The notes beneath the pieces were generated by a model. It had not been told where the DNA came from and searched no databases. It saw nothing but the letters and a program-made list of their open reading frames with translations. A program made the position numbers and the translations under genes. A stretch of 64,000 nt of DNA from Pseudodesulfovibrio sp. (GTDB taxonomy: Bacteria; Desulfobacterota; Desulfovibrionia; Desulfovibrionales; Desulfovibrionaceae), in assembly GCA_016744135.1 (NCBI GenBank), contig JADGEX010000001.1, positions 693,029-757,028 of the forward strand, written 5' to 3'. How positions within the stretch are numbered: the stretch's first letter is position 1; every line of letters begins with the position of its first letter. Positions 52,197 to 59,705 of this stretch are shown here, piece after piece.

Positions 52197-52415
52197 ATGA
52201 CAAACGAAAACACTTGCACAAAGCACCGCGAAATTGGAATCGAGTTAGGTGATTGCCGCCTATGTCAGGGGTGTATCGAAATGAACCCGGATGTCTTTGA
52301 ATGGGACGACAATCTCGACATGCCTTATGTCTGTCGCTCAAAGGTGACTGAAGAAGAGGTTCGGGACATCATGAATTCATGCCCTGAAGGCTGTATCGTC
52401 TTTGTGGACTGCTAG
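52197..52415 (+). CDS. [4Fe-4S] ferredoxin-like protein
   Basis: 72 residues from the ATG at 52197. Cys20, Cys23 and Cys26 in CRLCQGC and Cys62 in SCPEGC form a single [4Fe-4S] ligand set (CxxCxxC...CP), as in monocluster ferredoxins; C7, C46, C66 and C72 are extra. The body EMNPDVFEWDDN resembles the family's acidic surface for partner binding. It is a small soluble electron carrier; its partner is unknown. No clear ribosome site precedes the ATG; an in-frame ATG at 52146 lies in the terminator tail and is unlikely. Confidence 0.8.
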   Translation: MTNENTCTKHREIGIELGDCRLCQGCIEMNPDVFEWDDNLDMPYVCRSKVTEEEVRDIMNSCPEGCIVFVDC

Positions 52416-52428
52416 TAAATATAAAAAC

Positions 52429-52677
52429 TCAATTTTTTAACATCTCTTCAGTGGCTCTTTGCCAACATCCTATCAACTGGTCACGCATTGCCTCAATCGG
52501 CATACGCGTGACCAATTTTGTTTCGACCTCAATCACATCACTTTTCCCGACAACTGCATGGGCAACCCGATGTAGTACGTTCTCAAACTGAAGATCTTTT
52601 CCATTAACCAGTTCAATGACAATTCGTTGATTATATGGTCTCGCCGCACTCCATTTCTTTTTCAGCCCACCATCCAT
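52429..52677 (-). CDS. Small protein of unknown function
   Basis: 82 residues, no membrane segment. The sequence QRIVIELVNGKDLQFENVLHRVAHAVVG then VIEVETKLVTRMPIEAMRDQLIGCW reads as beta-beta-alpha twice, a compact alpha/beta fold. It is convergent with the ferredoxin gene (13 bases between stops). No family recognised; it could be a small regulatory or RNA-binding protein, without direct support. Confidence 0.5.
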   Translation of the reverse strand: MDGGLKKKWSAARPYNQRIVIELVNGKDLQFENVLHRVAHAVVGKSDVIEVETKLVTRMPIEAMRDQLIGCWQRATEEMLKN

Positions 52678-53020
52678 CCGAACTTCTGGTAAATAAATTT
52701 TTCAATATTCAGCCATAGTATAAACCTGCGTGCCCACAAACCAGTCAGAACACCCAACGAAATTGTTATCAACACAGGAGCATCGGGGATAAGACTGATC
52801 AATCCCCTACACTCAAGACAAAACCAGATAAAAAAAGAAGGAAAAGCACTTGAAAGGGAAAAGCGACCAAAACAACTTCAAAAGACAGCATGAATCCACA
52901 CAAAATGCCAAATATGACCGATGAAAAAAACATCATACCGACCAGGCCAAACCTGCTGTCATTTTTTCAATATAATTCATCCAAAACGGATTCCTAATTC
53001 TTCAACGGCCCGGATGAGAA
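52678..53020. other. Gene-free region
   Basis: 343 bases with A-rich tracts; a 34-codon frame at 52891-52995 lacks a ribosome site and was not called. No terminator or repeat of note. A promoter for 52429-52677 is expected here on the minus strand. Confidence 0.5.
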
Positions 53021-53566
53021 CTAACAGGACTCGCTACAACATGTTCCGTAAACAAATCCACAATAGGTATGAAATACACGGGTCTGCTTTTCACGCTGCT
53101 CATCCGTCAATGGTTTCATTTCAACCTTTGCCACCATATCAACCAGATCTGCGTAATCAGGCACTGCGTCCATGCTCCAAGCAATCCTCTCACCACTCTT
53201 CACATCCATCAATGACGCATCCATGGTATCAGTGACCAAGGCATACGGCACAGGTCCGCCATCAACAAGTCGAGCCGCACACACGGTCTCACGCTCAAAA
53301 GTCCCGACATTTCCGGCACAGAACATAATAATAAAAATAGGTTTACCCTGTTCATCGTAAAGCACGTAATCAATTGGCCGTTCAAAATTCTCACCGTCCA
53401 CACTATAGGACAGCAGAACTTTGGCCTTGATCCGATCCTTGGGATATCCCTTCTCTTCCACTAACAACTTTACGAGCAACTGCCGAAACTCTTCGAAAGT
53501 TGTCTCGTCAATTTCGTCGCCACTCAAATAATCACGGAGCGTTCCGCCCAAACTCGTTTCATGCAT
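53021..53566 (-). CDS. HsdR N-terminal-like (PD-D/ExK fold) protein, probably inactive
   Basis: 181 residues. The fold follows the type I restriction R-subunit N-domain: helices RQLLVKLLVEEKGYPKDRI, then ERPIDYVLYDEQGKPIFII with the catalytic Asp66. The next motif, normally E-x-K, reads IIMFCAG (79-85), so Met81 and Cys83 replace Glu and Lys. Nuclease activity is unlikely. The C-terminus carries an odd Cys group (YCGFVYGTCCSESC), which could bind metal. No hsdM/hsdS genes lie nearby. It may be a nucleic-acid or metal sensor derived from the nuclease fold (inference). Confidence 0.65.
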   Translation of the reverse strand: MHETSLGGTLRDYLSGDEIDETTFEEFRQLLVKLLVEEKGYPKDRIKAKVLLSYSVDGENFERPIDYVLYDEQGKPIFIIMFCAGNVGTFERETVCAARLVDGGPVPYALVTDTMDASLMDVKSGERIAWSMDAVPDYADLVDMVAKVEMKPLTDEQREKQTRVFHTYCGFVYGTCCSESC

Positions 53567-53592
53567 AGAATCACATCCTTATACACAATAAA

Positions 53593-53628
53593 TAACTCTC
53601 CCCCAGATCATAAGCAAGGGGGGAGTTA
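53593..53628 (-). terminator. Hairpin after the zinc-ribbon gene
   Basis: TAACTCTCCCC pairs with GGGGGGAGTTA over 11 positions, one G-T; on the minus strand a T-rich run follows. It lies about 75 bases downstream of the gene at 53704. Confidence 0.55.
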
Positions 53629-53703
53629 CTCTTTCGACAAAGCATATACCGGCTATTCCGTAATATAAGTAGAAAAATTGATGAAAAGAAAAGTCCCCAT
53701 AAA

Positions 53704-53862
53704 TCATAGCCTGTGTTTGGGAGCAGGAATGGGGGCATCACAATTGCTACATTGAACAGTCTTTCCCTTACAGCAAAGCTTCACCTTTTGGACTTTTCCG
53801 CAAACCGGACATTTGCGCCACAAATCCAGAGCTGCCTGAAAAGCAGAATAAAATGCCCACAT
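53704..53862 (-). CDS. 52-aa zinc-ribbon protein
   Basis: 52 residues from the ATG at 53862 with GAGAGGT upstream; the frame is open 15 codons further but without a site. An amphipathic N-terminus (MWAFYSAFQAALDLWRK) precedes CPVCGKVQKV and CCKGKTVQCSNC, two CxxC pairs that make a zinc ribbon. A small nucleic-acid or protein adaptor is possible; the gene stands near the CBS/P-II group but its link to it is unproven. Confidence 0.65.
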   Translation of the reverse strand: MWAFYSAFQAALDLWRKCPVCGKVQKVKLCCKGKTVQCSNCDAPIPAPKHRL

Positions 53863-53931
53863 GGTGTTACCTCTCTGGTGTCGCCCGTTGTCAAGAGCAC
53901 TATGCACTCGCCCTTTTTTACAGACTCACTG

Positions 53932-54327
53932 TTACACTATGTTACTGTCAAGAATAAGTGATGAAAGCGTTACCATCCCGACTATCTCGCCCAAGTGCTC
54001 CACCGGTGCACGGTGAACTCCCGTACGATATATCAAACGAATGGCATACCGAATATCCATGGTCGCGGGAACAGTAATAACAGGCTTTGTCATCACCTCA
54101 TATACACTAACATCCTCGCCTTCACGGCCAGGTACAATAACATCTTTGACAAGATCCATTACTGTAACAATGCCCCATGCGTCGTCTTCATTACGTTTAT
54201 TGACAAGCAATTCAGCAATATTGTTTGCTCGCATCACGGCCGCAGCATCTTTGACCGACGCCATGCCATCAACACATAGGACTTCAGGGTGCATGACGTC
54301 TCTTACTCGCACTATCGATGGTGACAT
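53932..54327 (-). CDS. Two-CBS-domain protein
   Basis: 131 residues made of two CBS motifs: VRDVMHPEVLCVDGMASVKDAAAVM and EVMTKPVITVPATMDIRYAIRLI, each followed by the strand and turn (AWGIVTVMDLVKDVI; EIVGMVTLSSLI). CBS pairs bind adenine nucleotides such as AMP or ATP and regulate partners. It is 39 bases from the P-II gene in the same direction, and CBS proteins accompany DUF1538 genes in other anaerobes, so it may sense energy status for that transporter (inference). Confidence 0.85.
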   Translation of the reverse strand: MSPSIVRVRDVMHPEVLCVDGMASVKDAAAVMRANNIAELLVNKRNEDDAWGIVTVMDLVKDVIVPGREGEDVSVYEVMTKPVITVPATMDIRYAIRLIYRTGVHRAPVEHLGEIVGMVTLSSLILDSNIV

Positions 54328-54366
54328 TCATCCTCCTTATTCTTTCCCGGAAACACTTCTTCCGTA

Positions 54367-54714
54367 TTAAAAATATGAATCGCGAACCTTTTCCTTAAAA
54401 CGCTCAATCTGACTTTCCATGCCAATAACATCTTCAACAGGCAAAACAAACGCTATGCCCGTCCCCGGCTCATGAAACTGTCCAGCAGTCTCGATGGCTT
54501 TGAGCACAGGTTTGACCGTATGCTCCTCCAACAAAAAAAGCACAATGTCGGTCTGGTCCTCAAGTGTCAGGCCAAAAAATGTATGAGCCTCTCGCATACC
54601 GGTACCGCGTGCGGTGATAATGGTCGCACCGGTTGCCCCAACTTCCTTGGCAGCATCAACAATGGAATCTGTTATATGCGTCTTGACCGATGCGAGGATA
54701 AGTTTGAATTTCAT
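54367..54714 (-). CDS. P-II-like signalling protein
   Basis: 115 residues with the P-II ferredoxin-like fold: MKFKLILASVKTHITDSIVDAAKEVGATGATIITARGTG, the T-loop region (here short, without the uridylylated Tyr51 motif), and VLPVEDVIGM at the end of the B-loop. So it is probably not regulated by GlnD. It overlaps the upstream DUF1538 gene by four bases (ATGA), so it should be made with it and may control its activity by nucleotide binding. A GlnK-AmtB-like arrangement comes to mind, with a different transporter. Confidence 0.82.
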   Translation of the reverse strand: MKFKLILASVKTHITDSIVDAAKEVGATGATIITARGTGMREAHTFFGLTLEDQTDIVLFLLEEHTVKPVLKAIETAGQFHEPGTGIAFVLPVEDVIGMESQIERFKEKVRDSYF

Positions 54715-55499
54715 AGGCTTCTCCTATGTTGCTTCGCCTTTCGACGGGCTACCCAATCTGTATATTGGGCATACCCCATGACGGTTATTATCGGAAATAG
54801 ACTGGCAAACGCGATAAGACCAAACCCATCTAAAGCCGGATTTCTGCCTGGAACGGCCTCTGATAGACCAAGCCCAAGAGCAGCCACCAATGGTACTGTG
54901 ACAGTGGAAGTCGTCACCCCGCCAGAGTCATATGCAAGGGCAACAATTTTTTTCGGCGTCACAAATGTTTGCAAAATCACTATGACATACCCTGCCAAAA
55001 TGTACATATATAACGGGGTACCCGTGACGATACGAAAAGTACCTAATGCAATTCCCAACGCAACGCCCACCGCAACAGTAATCCGTAGCCCCCACTGACT
55101 GATGACGCCACCAGAAACGTCATTCGCCTTAATCGCAACAGCCAATAAAGAGGGTTCAGCAATAGTTGTTGAAAAACCAATCATCGCTGCAAAAAGATAT
55201 ACCCAGCCGTAAGATGTCCAACAAGTCATTGCGGACATATCTCCACTCGAACAAATAAATGACGGATGTGAAAGCTGTGCGGCCATGATTTTCCCAACGG
55301 GGAAAAGGGCCTTATCAAGACCAATAAGAAACAGAGTGAGGCCAAGAACCACATACACTCCACCCAACACAAGTCGACGAAGGTGGGGAATAGGTTGTCG
55401 CAAAACAAAAAGCTGAAAACACACGATCAATATCACTATCGGAAGTATATCCCGAAAAGTGACCAACAAAGTCTCTAAAAATTCCATCAAGATCGTCAT
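54711..55499 (-). CDS. DUF1538 membrane protein, second copy
   Basis: 262 residues, six or seven transmembrane segments. The motif [33 protein letters not shown] is the DUF1538 signature, shared almost exactly by the upstream paralogue. Paired DUF1538 proteins have been reported as a two-component Na+(Li+,K+)/H+ antiporter (UmpAB) in Halomonas. The two genes here are 10 bases apart and the downstream P-II overlaps, so the three form one unit. Cation or other ion exchange is likely; direction and ion unproven here. Confidence 0.85.
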   Translation of the reverse strand: MTILMEFLETLLVTFRDILPIVILIVCFQLFVLRQPIPHLRRLVLGGVYVVLGLTLFLIGLDKALFPVGKIMAAQLSHPSFICSSGDMSAMTCWTSYGWVYLFAAMIGFSTTIAEPSLLAVAIKANDVSGGVISQWGLRITVAVGVALGIALGTFRIVTGTPLYMYILAGYVIVILQTFVTPKKIVALAYDSGGVTTSTVTVPLVAALGLGLSEAVPGRNPALDGFGLIAFASLFPIITVMGYAQYTDWVARRKAKQHRRSL

Positions 55500-55509
55500 A
55501 TTTACTCAC

Positions 55510-56277
55510 TCAACCAAAAACAAACAAACCATATCCCATGACAAAAATCATGGGGAGCAAGGATGCAAAGGCAATGAGTCCAAAGCCGTCAAGTAACGGA
55601 CTGCGTCCTTTAATTATCGAGGCAAGACCGACTCCAAGAGCAGCAACCAAAGGAACAGTAACAGTCGAAGTAGTGACACCTCCGGCATCATATGCAATAC
55701 CAACGATTTCTTTTGGAGCAACGAGAGTCATCAGCATGACAATAACATAGCCTCCAATAATCAAATAATGAACAGGCCAGCCACGAAGAATGCGCAATAC
55801 CCCAATAAGAATGGCCACGCCCACAGAAAAAGCTACAGAGAGCCGTAAGCCCAATGCATACCGATTCATGGAATATTCGTTCGATGCTATAAGATCACCC
55901 TGCGCCGCAATACTTGCGGCTTCAGCAGAGACTGCTATAAGGGCCGGTTCAGCAACCGTTGTCGAAAAACCAAGGGCAAAAGCAAAGGTCAATAGCCAAA
56001 ACAAACTCCCCTTCCGAGCCAATGCATGAGCCATATTCTCACCGATAGGGAACAACCCCATCTCCAGGCCCTGAATAAAAAGCGTCAAACCAAAAACTAC
56101 GAGCAGCCCACCGAAAAGCACATTGCCAAGGTCTGGTAATGATTGTTTAAGAACTACTATTTGAAAAAAAGCGATAACCAGAATAATCGGTAATAAGTCC
56201 GTGAATGAGCTCCATAGTTTTTTCCCTACGCCACGAAAAACAATGCCTAGTCGAGATGACATCAGTTGTGTTTTCAT
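55510..56277 (-). CDS. DUF1538 membrane protein, first copy
   Basis: 255 residues from the ATG at 56277 with AGGAAGC upstream; a TTG at 56307 has no site. It shares the repeat [33 protein letters not shown] with the next gene and similar helices throughout; [14 protein letters not shown] is conserved in both. The pair may build one heterodimeric transporter with inverted or parallel halves. It is the first gene of a four-gene set (DUF1538, DUF1538, P-II, CBS). Confidence 0.85.
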   Translation of the reverse strand: MKTQLMSSRLGIVFRGVGKKLWSSFTDLLPIILVIAFFQIVVLKQSLPDLGNVLFGGLLVVFGLTLFIQGLEMGLFPIGENMAHALARKGSLFWLLTFAFALGFSTTVAEPALIAVSAEAASIAAQGDLIASNEYSMNRYALGLRLSVAFSVGVAILIGVLRILRGWPVHYLIIGGYVIVMLMTLVAPKEIVGIAYDAGGVTTSTVTVPLVAALGVGLASIIKGRSPLLDGFGLIAFASLLPMIFVMGYGLFVFG

Positions 56278-56617
56278 GATCTGATTTGCTTCCTTTCCTG
56301 CTGGCAAAAAAACTGTAAATAAGAATTTTCGTCAAACTTTAACTATTACAAAAGTTGTTCCACAATGAATGTTGCTAGAAACATAATCGTTATGAAATCA
56401 GGAATGGCCGCATAACATACTCAAATTGTGGGGAATTAAAACACAGAAAACCAACTAATCTATTCCCATTGCACTCATTGAATTGGAGAACTTCTCCATA
56501 CGCGCGGGGCATAATTTCCCGATAAAGTATCCTCAACCACACATTAAAGCCATTTATACTGCAAATAATATGATAAAGGGATGTTTTACCCCGGTGAGGC
56601 AATAAGTATCAGCAGAA
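56278..56617. other. Intergenic region upstream of the DUF1538 genes
   Basis: 340 bases. The minus-strand promoter of the DUF1538 unit should be here; TTGTAATAGT-like A/T stretches occur near 56345. A 70-codon frame at 56390-56602 (minus) has no ribosome site and mixed composition and was not called. Confidence 0.45.
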
Positions 56618-56619
56618 AA

Positions 56620-56662
56620 CAAAAAAACCGCCCGATTCAGCGTAAAGCCAAACCGGGCGGTA
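56620..56662 (-). terminator. Terminator of the complex I-like operon
   Basis: ACCGCCCG and CGGGCGGT pair over 8 bp around a 19-base loop, and on the minus strand seven Ts follow. It lies 22 bases after the nuoN stop. Confidence 0.8.
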
Positions 56663-56684
56663 GTTATTCGTTTACTATCAGGGA

Positions 56685-58133
56685 CTAGTGACCGCCGCCG
56701 GAAACAATGCCGAACAGGCTTTCACCAGCTGCGATGGCAAAGTTGAACATTGGTGCCGGAATGATACCAATGATCAAAACGGCTGCTGCCAACATACCTG
56801 CACCTGCGGATGCAAACCAGCTATTATCCGGTGCCGGGACATCGCCGGGTGCCGTCTCTTCAGTAAAGGCGTGACGGAACAGACTCAGATAATAGTAAAT
56901 GGCAATGGCGGAGTTCAACACCAAGGTGATGACCAGCCAGTTATATCCATGATCCCATGCAGACGTGATCAGGAAGAACTTGCCCATAAAGCCCATGGTC
57001 GGCGGCAAGCCGACAAGAGCAAAGGCTCCGATTGCAAGCGAAAATGCAAGCACCGGCGCCTTCTTATACAGACCGTTCAAATCATTCAATTTCAAATTAC
57101 GGCCATCAACGGCTACACGACTGACAATCCAGAATACCAACAGGTTCATAATCAGATAGGCCAAACCGTAAAATGCGGCTGCACCGACACCCTCGGGAGT
57201 GCCACTGACCAAACCGACCATGATATACCCGGCGTGTGCCACGGATGAAAATCCGAGCAGACGCTTGAGATCTGTCTGGGCCAGTGCGGACAGGTTACCC
57301 CACGTCATGGATAAAGCACCAAGGATCGCAATGATCGTGGTAATTTCCAAACCGGGTTTGAGCAGCACGGCAAGACGGCACAGGACCACGATGGCACCCA
57401 TCTTGGGCATGGTGGCCACGAATGCGGCCGTCTCGTTGCTGGCTCCCTGATAGACATCCGGGCACCAGAAGTGGAACGGAAACAAAGCCAATTTAAAGAA
57501 CATACCGGTCAGGAACAAGGTCAGACCAACAACGGCCATAGGCTGGTCGGCAAACGACCAGGACTTGTTCATAAGTTCGGCGATGTACGTAGTATGCTGG
57601 GAGGCCATGATGTAAGACAAGCCATACAGGGCCAATGCCGTGGCTACGGCACCGAACATAATATACTTGATACCTGCTTCAGCCGCGCCTTTGGACTTAG
57701 CGCGCAGCGGAATGATTGCATACATGGAATAAGAAGCCAGTTCCAAGGCCAGATAGATAGTGATCAACTCCACGGAGGAAGCGAGCATCATCAAGCCGAA
57801 GGTGGAGAAGCCGAGCAACATGTAGTAGTCGGCCCGTTTACCTTCAGCAAGCGTCGGCTGACGCGAGGCATTAAGCACTGTCACGTAAAAGCCAAACGCA
57901 ATCGCTATTTTAAAGAATTGGGACATCAAATCAACTTTATACACATCCCAGAACATAGTTCCGTGAAGGCCGTAACCTGTGATGGCTACAAAGAAGGCGA
58001 GTCCCGCACCAAAGGGGATCCATTTTTCAACCGGAGGTTTCCACTCCCTGTTGCCGAGAGACTGGACCAGAAGGACCAGAACAAGACAAAAGAAGAACAG
58101 TTCCGGGACAAGCGCAGTGAGATGGAAGTTCAC
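56685..58133 (-). CDS. nuoN: Complex I subunit N (NuoN-like)
   Basis: 482 residues, 14 transmembrane helices. The TM5 Glu is in IYLALELASYSMYAI; the TM7/8 Lys-His pair is in FFKLALFPFHFWCPDVYQGASNET, with a further Lys in MPKMG. Proton-channel residues are therefore intact. It is the last gene of the operon. It forms the antiporter-type subunit nearest the peripheral arm and may translocate one H+ or Na+ per two electrons. Confidence 0.94.
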   Translation of the reverse strand: MNFHLTALVPELFFFCLVLVLLVQSLGNREWKPPVEKWIPFGAGLAFFVAITGYGLHGTMFWDVYKVDLMSQFFKIAIAFGFYVTVLNASRQPTLAEGKRADYYMLLGFSTFGLMMLASSVELITIYLALELASYSMYAIIPLRAKSKGAAEAGIKYIMFGAVATALALYGLSYIMASQHTTYIAELMNKSWSFADQPMAVVGLTLFLTGMFFKLALFPFHFWCPDVYQGASNETAAFVATMPKMGAIVVLCRLAVLLKPGLEITTIIAILGALSMTWGNLSALAQTDLKRLLGFSSVAHAGYIMVGLVSGTPEGVGAAAFYGLAYLIMNLLVFWIVSRVAVDGRNLKLNDLNGLYKKAPVLAFSLAIGAFALVGLPPTMGFMGKFFLITSAWDHGYNWLVITLVLNSAIAIYYYLSLFRHAFTEETAPGDVPAPDNSWFASAGAGMLAAAVLIIGIIPAPMFNFAIAAGESLFGIVSGGGH

Positions 58134-58146
58134 GTCTCAATCCCCC

Positions 58147-59679
58147 CTATTTCTTGCCCGCAAGGACGTTCAAAACGTCAGCGGCAGCAGTTTGCAACGG
58201 TTGTTCAGTTTCGATGGAAACGACCTTTCGCTTATCGAAATCACCCAACAACTTGTCAATTGAAGGATTGATGATCTTGTAGAACGGAGCAGGAACCAGT
58301 CCGATCCAGAGTACGAATACGGCAGGAATGGTCAACATGATCCATTCACGAGCATTGAGATCACGCCATGTTTTGGCGGAACTAGGTCTGCCCCAAGCCA
58401 TCTTCAAACTCACACGGAACATATAGGCTGCTGCCAGTAATGCGCCGGGGATGCAAAAGAAACCGATCACGACGGACGACTTAAATGCACCGGTCAACAC
58501 CAGCATTTCACCGACAAACCCGTTGGTTCCCGGGAAGCCAAACGACGCCAGAGCCATGAAGCCCCAGAAGAACATGAAGGCAGGCAAATATTTGCCAAGG
58601 CCCAAGTTGTCCTTGATGTCACGGCTGTGACTGCGTTCATAAACAGCACCAATCAACATAAAGAGTGCGCCTGTAACTATACCATGATTCAACATCTGGA
58701 AAAGCGCACCTTGAACACCTTGCTGATTAAACAGGAAGATGCCCAGAGTAACAAAGCCCATATGGCCTACTGAAGAGTAAGCGACAAGCTTTTTAATGTC
58801 AGTTTGTCCCAGTGCGATAGCTCCGCCATACAAGATGGACACGATGGAAATCGCAATCATCATGGGGGCGAAGTACTCACTGGCAGCCGGAGTCAGCGGC
58901 AGGCAGAAGCGCAGAAAACCGTAGGTTCCCATCTTCAACAGGACAGCCGCCAGGATGACGGAACCGGCCGAAGGCGCCTGAACATGCGCTGCGGGCAGCC
59001 ATGTATGGAACGGGAACATGGGGACCTTAATGGCGAAGGCCAAAGCCATTGCCAAGAAAGCCCAGAACTGAAAGCGGAAGCTAAAGTTCATGTTCATGAG
59101 TTCCGGGATGGAGAAGGTACCACCCGTGATCCTGAATGCAACGATAGCTGCCAGGAGCAGAGTCGAACCTGCCAACGTATACAGGAAGAACTTGAGCGAT
59201 GCGTATCGACGATCATCGCCACCCCAAACTGCAATAAGCAGGTACATGGGGATAAGCATGGCTTCCCAGAACACGTAGAAGAGGACCAGGTCCAGGGCGC
59301 AGAAAACGCCGAGGACCGCAGAGGTCATGAACAGCAAACAGAAGTGAAATTCCTTCTCCCGTTTGCCGATGTAGGTCCATGAACACATGACACACAGCGG
59401 CAGGACCGCGATGGTCAACAGGACCATGAGTATGCTGATTCCGTCTATGCCGAGGTAGTACTGAAGTCCCCATTTGTGGACCCAGTCGATTTTCTCGACG
59501 AACTGGAATTCAGCGTTCATTGTAAAGCCGGTCAAAGGTATGGCCAGCAGACACTCTATAATGGACGCTGCCATAGTATAGTAGCGTACCACCTGCGGCG
59601 ACCGCAGGAAGAAGAGTCCGCATGCCGCGACCAGCGGGAATGCTATCAGTATCGTAAGAACCGGATATCCGAAGTCCAA
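58147..59679 (-). CDS. nuoM: Complex I subunit M (NuoM-like)
   Basis: 510 residues, 14 transmembrane helices. TM5 Glu in FYVFWEAMLIPMYLLIAVWGG; Lys/His in AIKVPMFPFHTWLPAAHVQAPSAGS; Lys in LLKMGTYGFLR. Those positions correspond to the conserved Glu144, Lys234 and Lys265 of E. coli NuoM (approximate numbering). It is followed after 13 bases by nuoN and preceded by a MrpD/NuoL-like gene 26 bases upstream. Confidence 0.94.
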   Translation of the reverse strand: MDFGYPVLTILIAFPLVAACGLFFLRSPQVVRYYTMAASIIECLLAIPLTGFTMNAEFQFVEKIDWVHKWGLQYYLGIDGISILMVLLTIAVLPLCVMCSWTYIGKREKEFHFCLLFMTSAVLGVFCALDLVLFYVFWEAMLIPMYLLIAVWGGDDRRYASLKFFLYTLAGSTLLLAAIVAFRITGGTFSIPELMNMNFSFRFQFWAFLAMALAFAIKVPMFPFHTWLPAAHVQAPSAGSVILAAVLLKMGTYGFLRFCLPLTPAASEYFAPMMIAISIVSILYGGAIALGQTDIKKLVAYSSVGHMGFVTLGIFLFNQQGVQGALFQMLNHGIVTGALFMLIGAVYERSHSRDIKDNLGLGKYLPAFMFFWGFMALASFGFPGTNGFVGEMLVLTGAFKSSVVIGFFCIPGALLAAAYMFRVSLKMAWGRPSSAKTWRDLNAREWIMLTIPAVFVLWIGLVPAPFYKIINPSIDKLLGDFDKRKVVSIETEQPLQTAAADVLNVLAGKK

Positions 59680-59705
59680 AACTAGCTCTCCTTAGATTGT
59701 CCGGC

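Noticed and set aside
52891-52995. 34-codon frame starting MNPHKMPNM
   Set aside because: No ribosome site and no similarity that I can see.
53021-53566. Active type I restriction system
   Set aside because: Only the N-domain is present, the E-x-K is lost and no hsdM or hsdS lies nearby.
56390-56602. 70-codon frame on the minus strand
   Set aside because: No ribosome site, mixed composition, lies in the promoter region of the DUF1538 genes.
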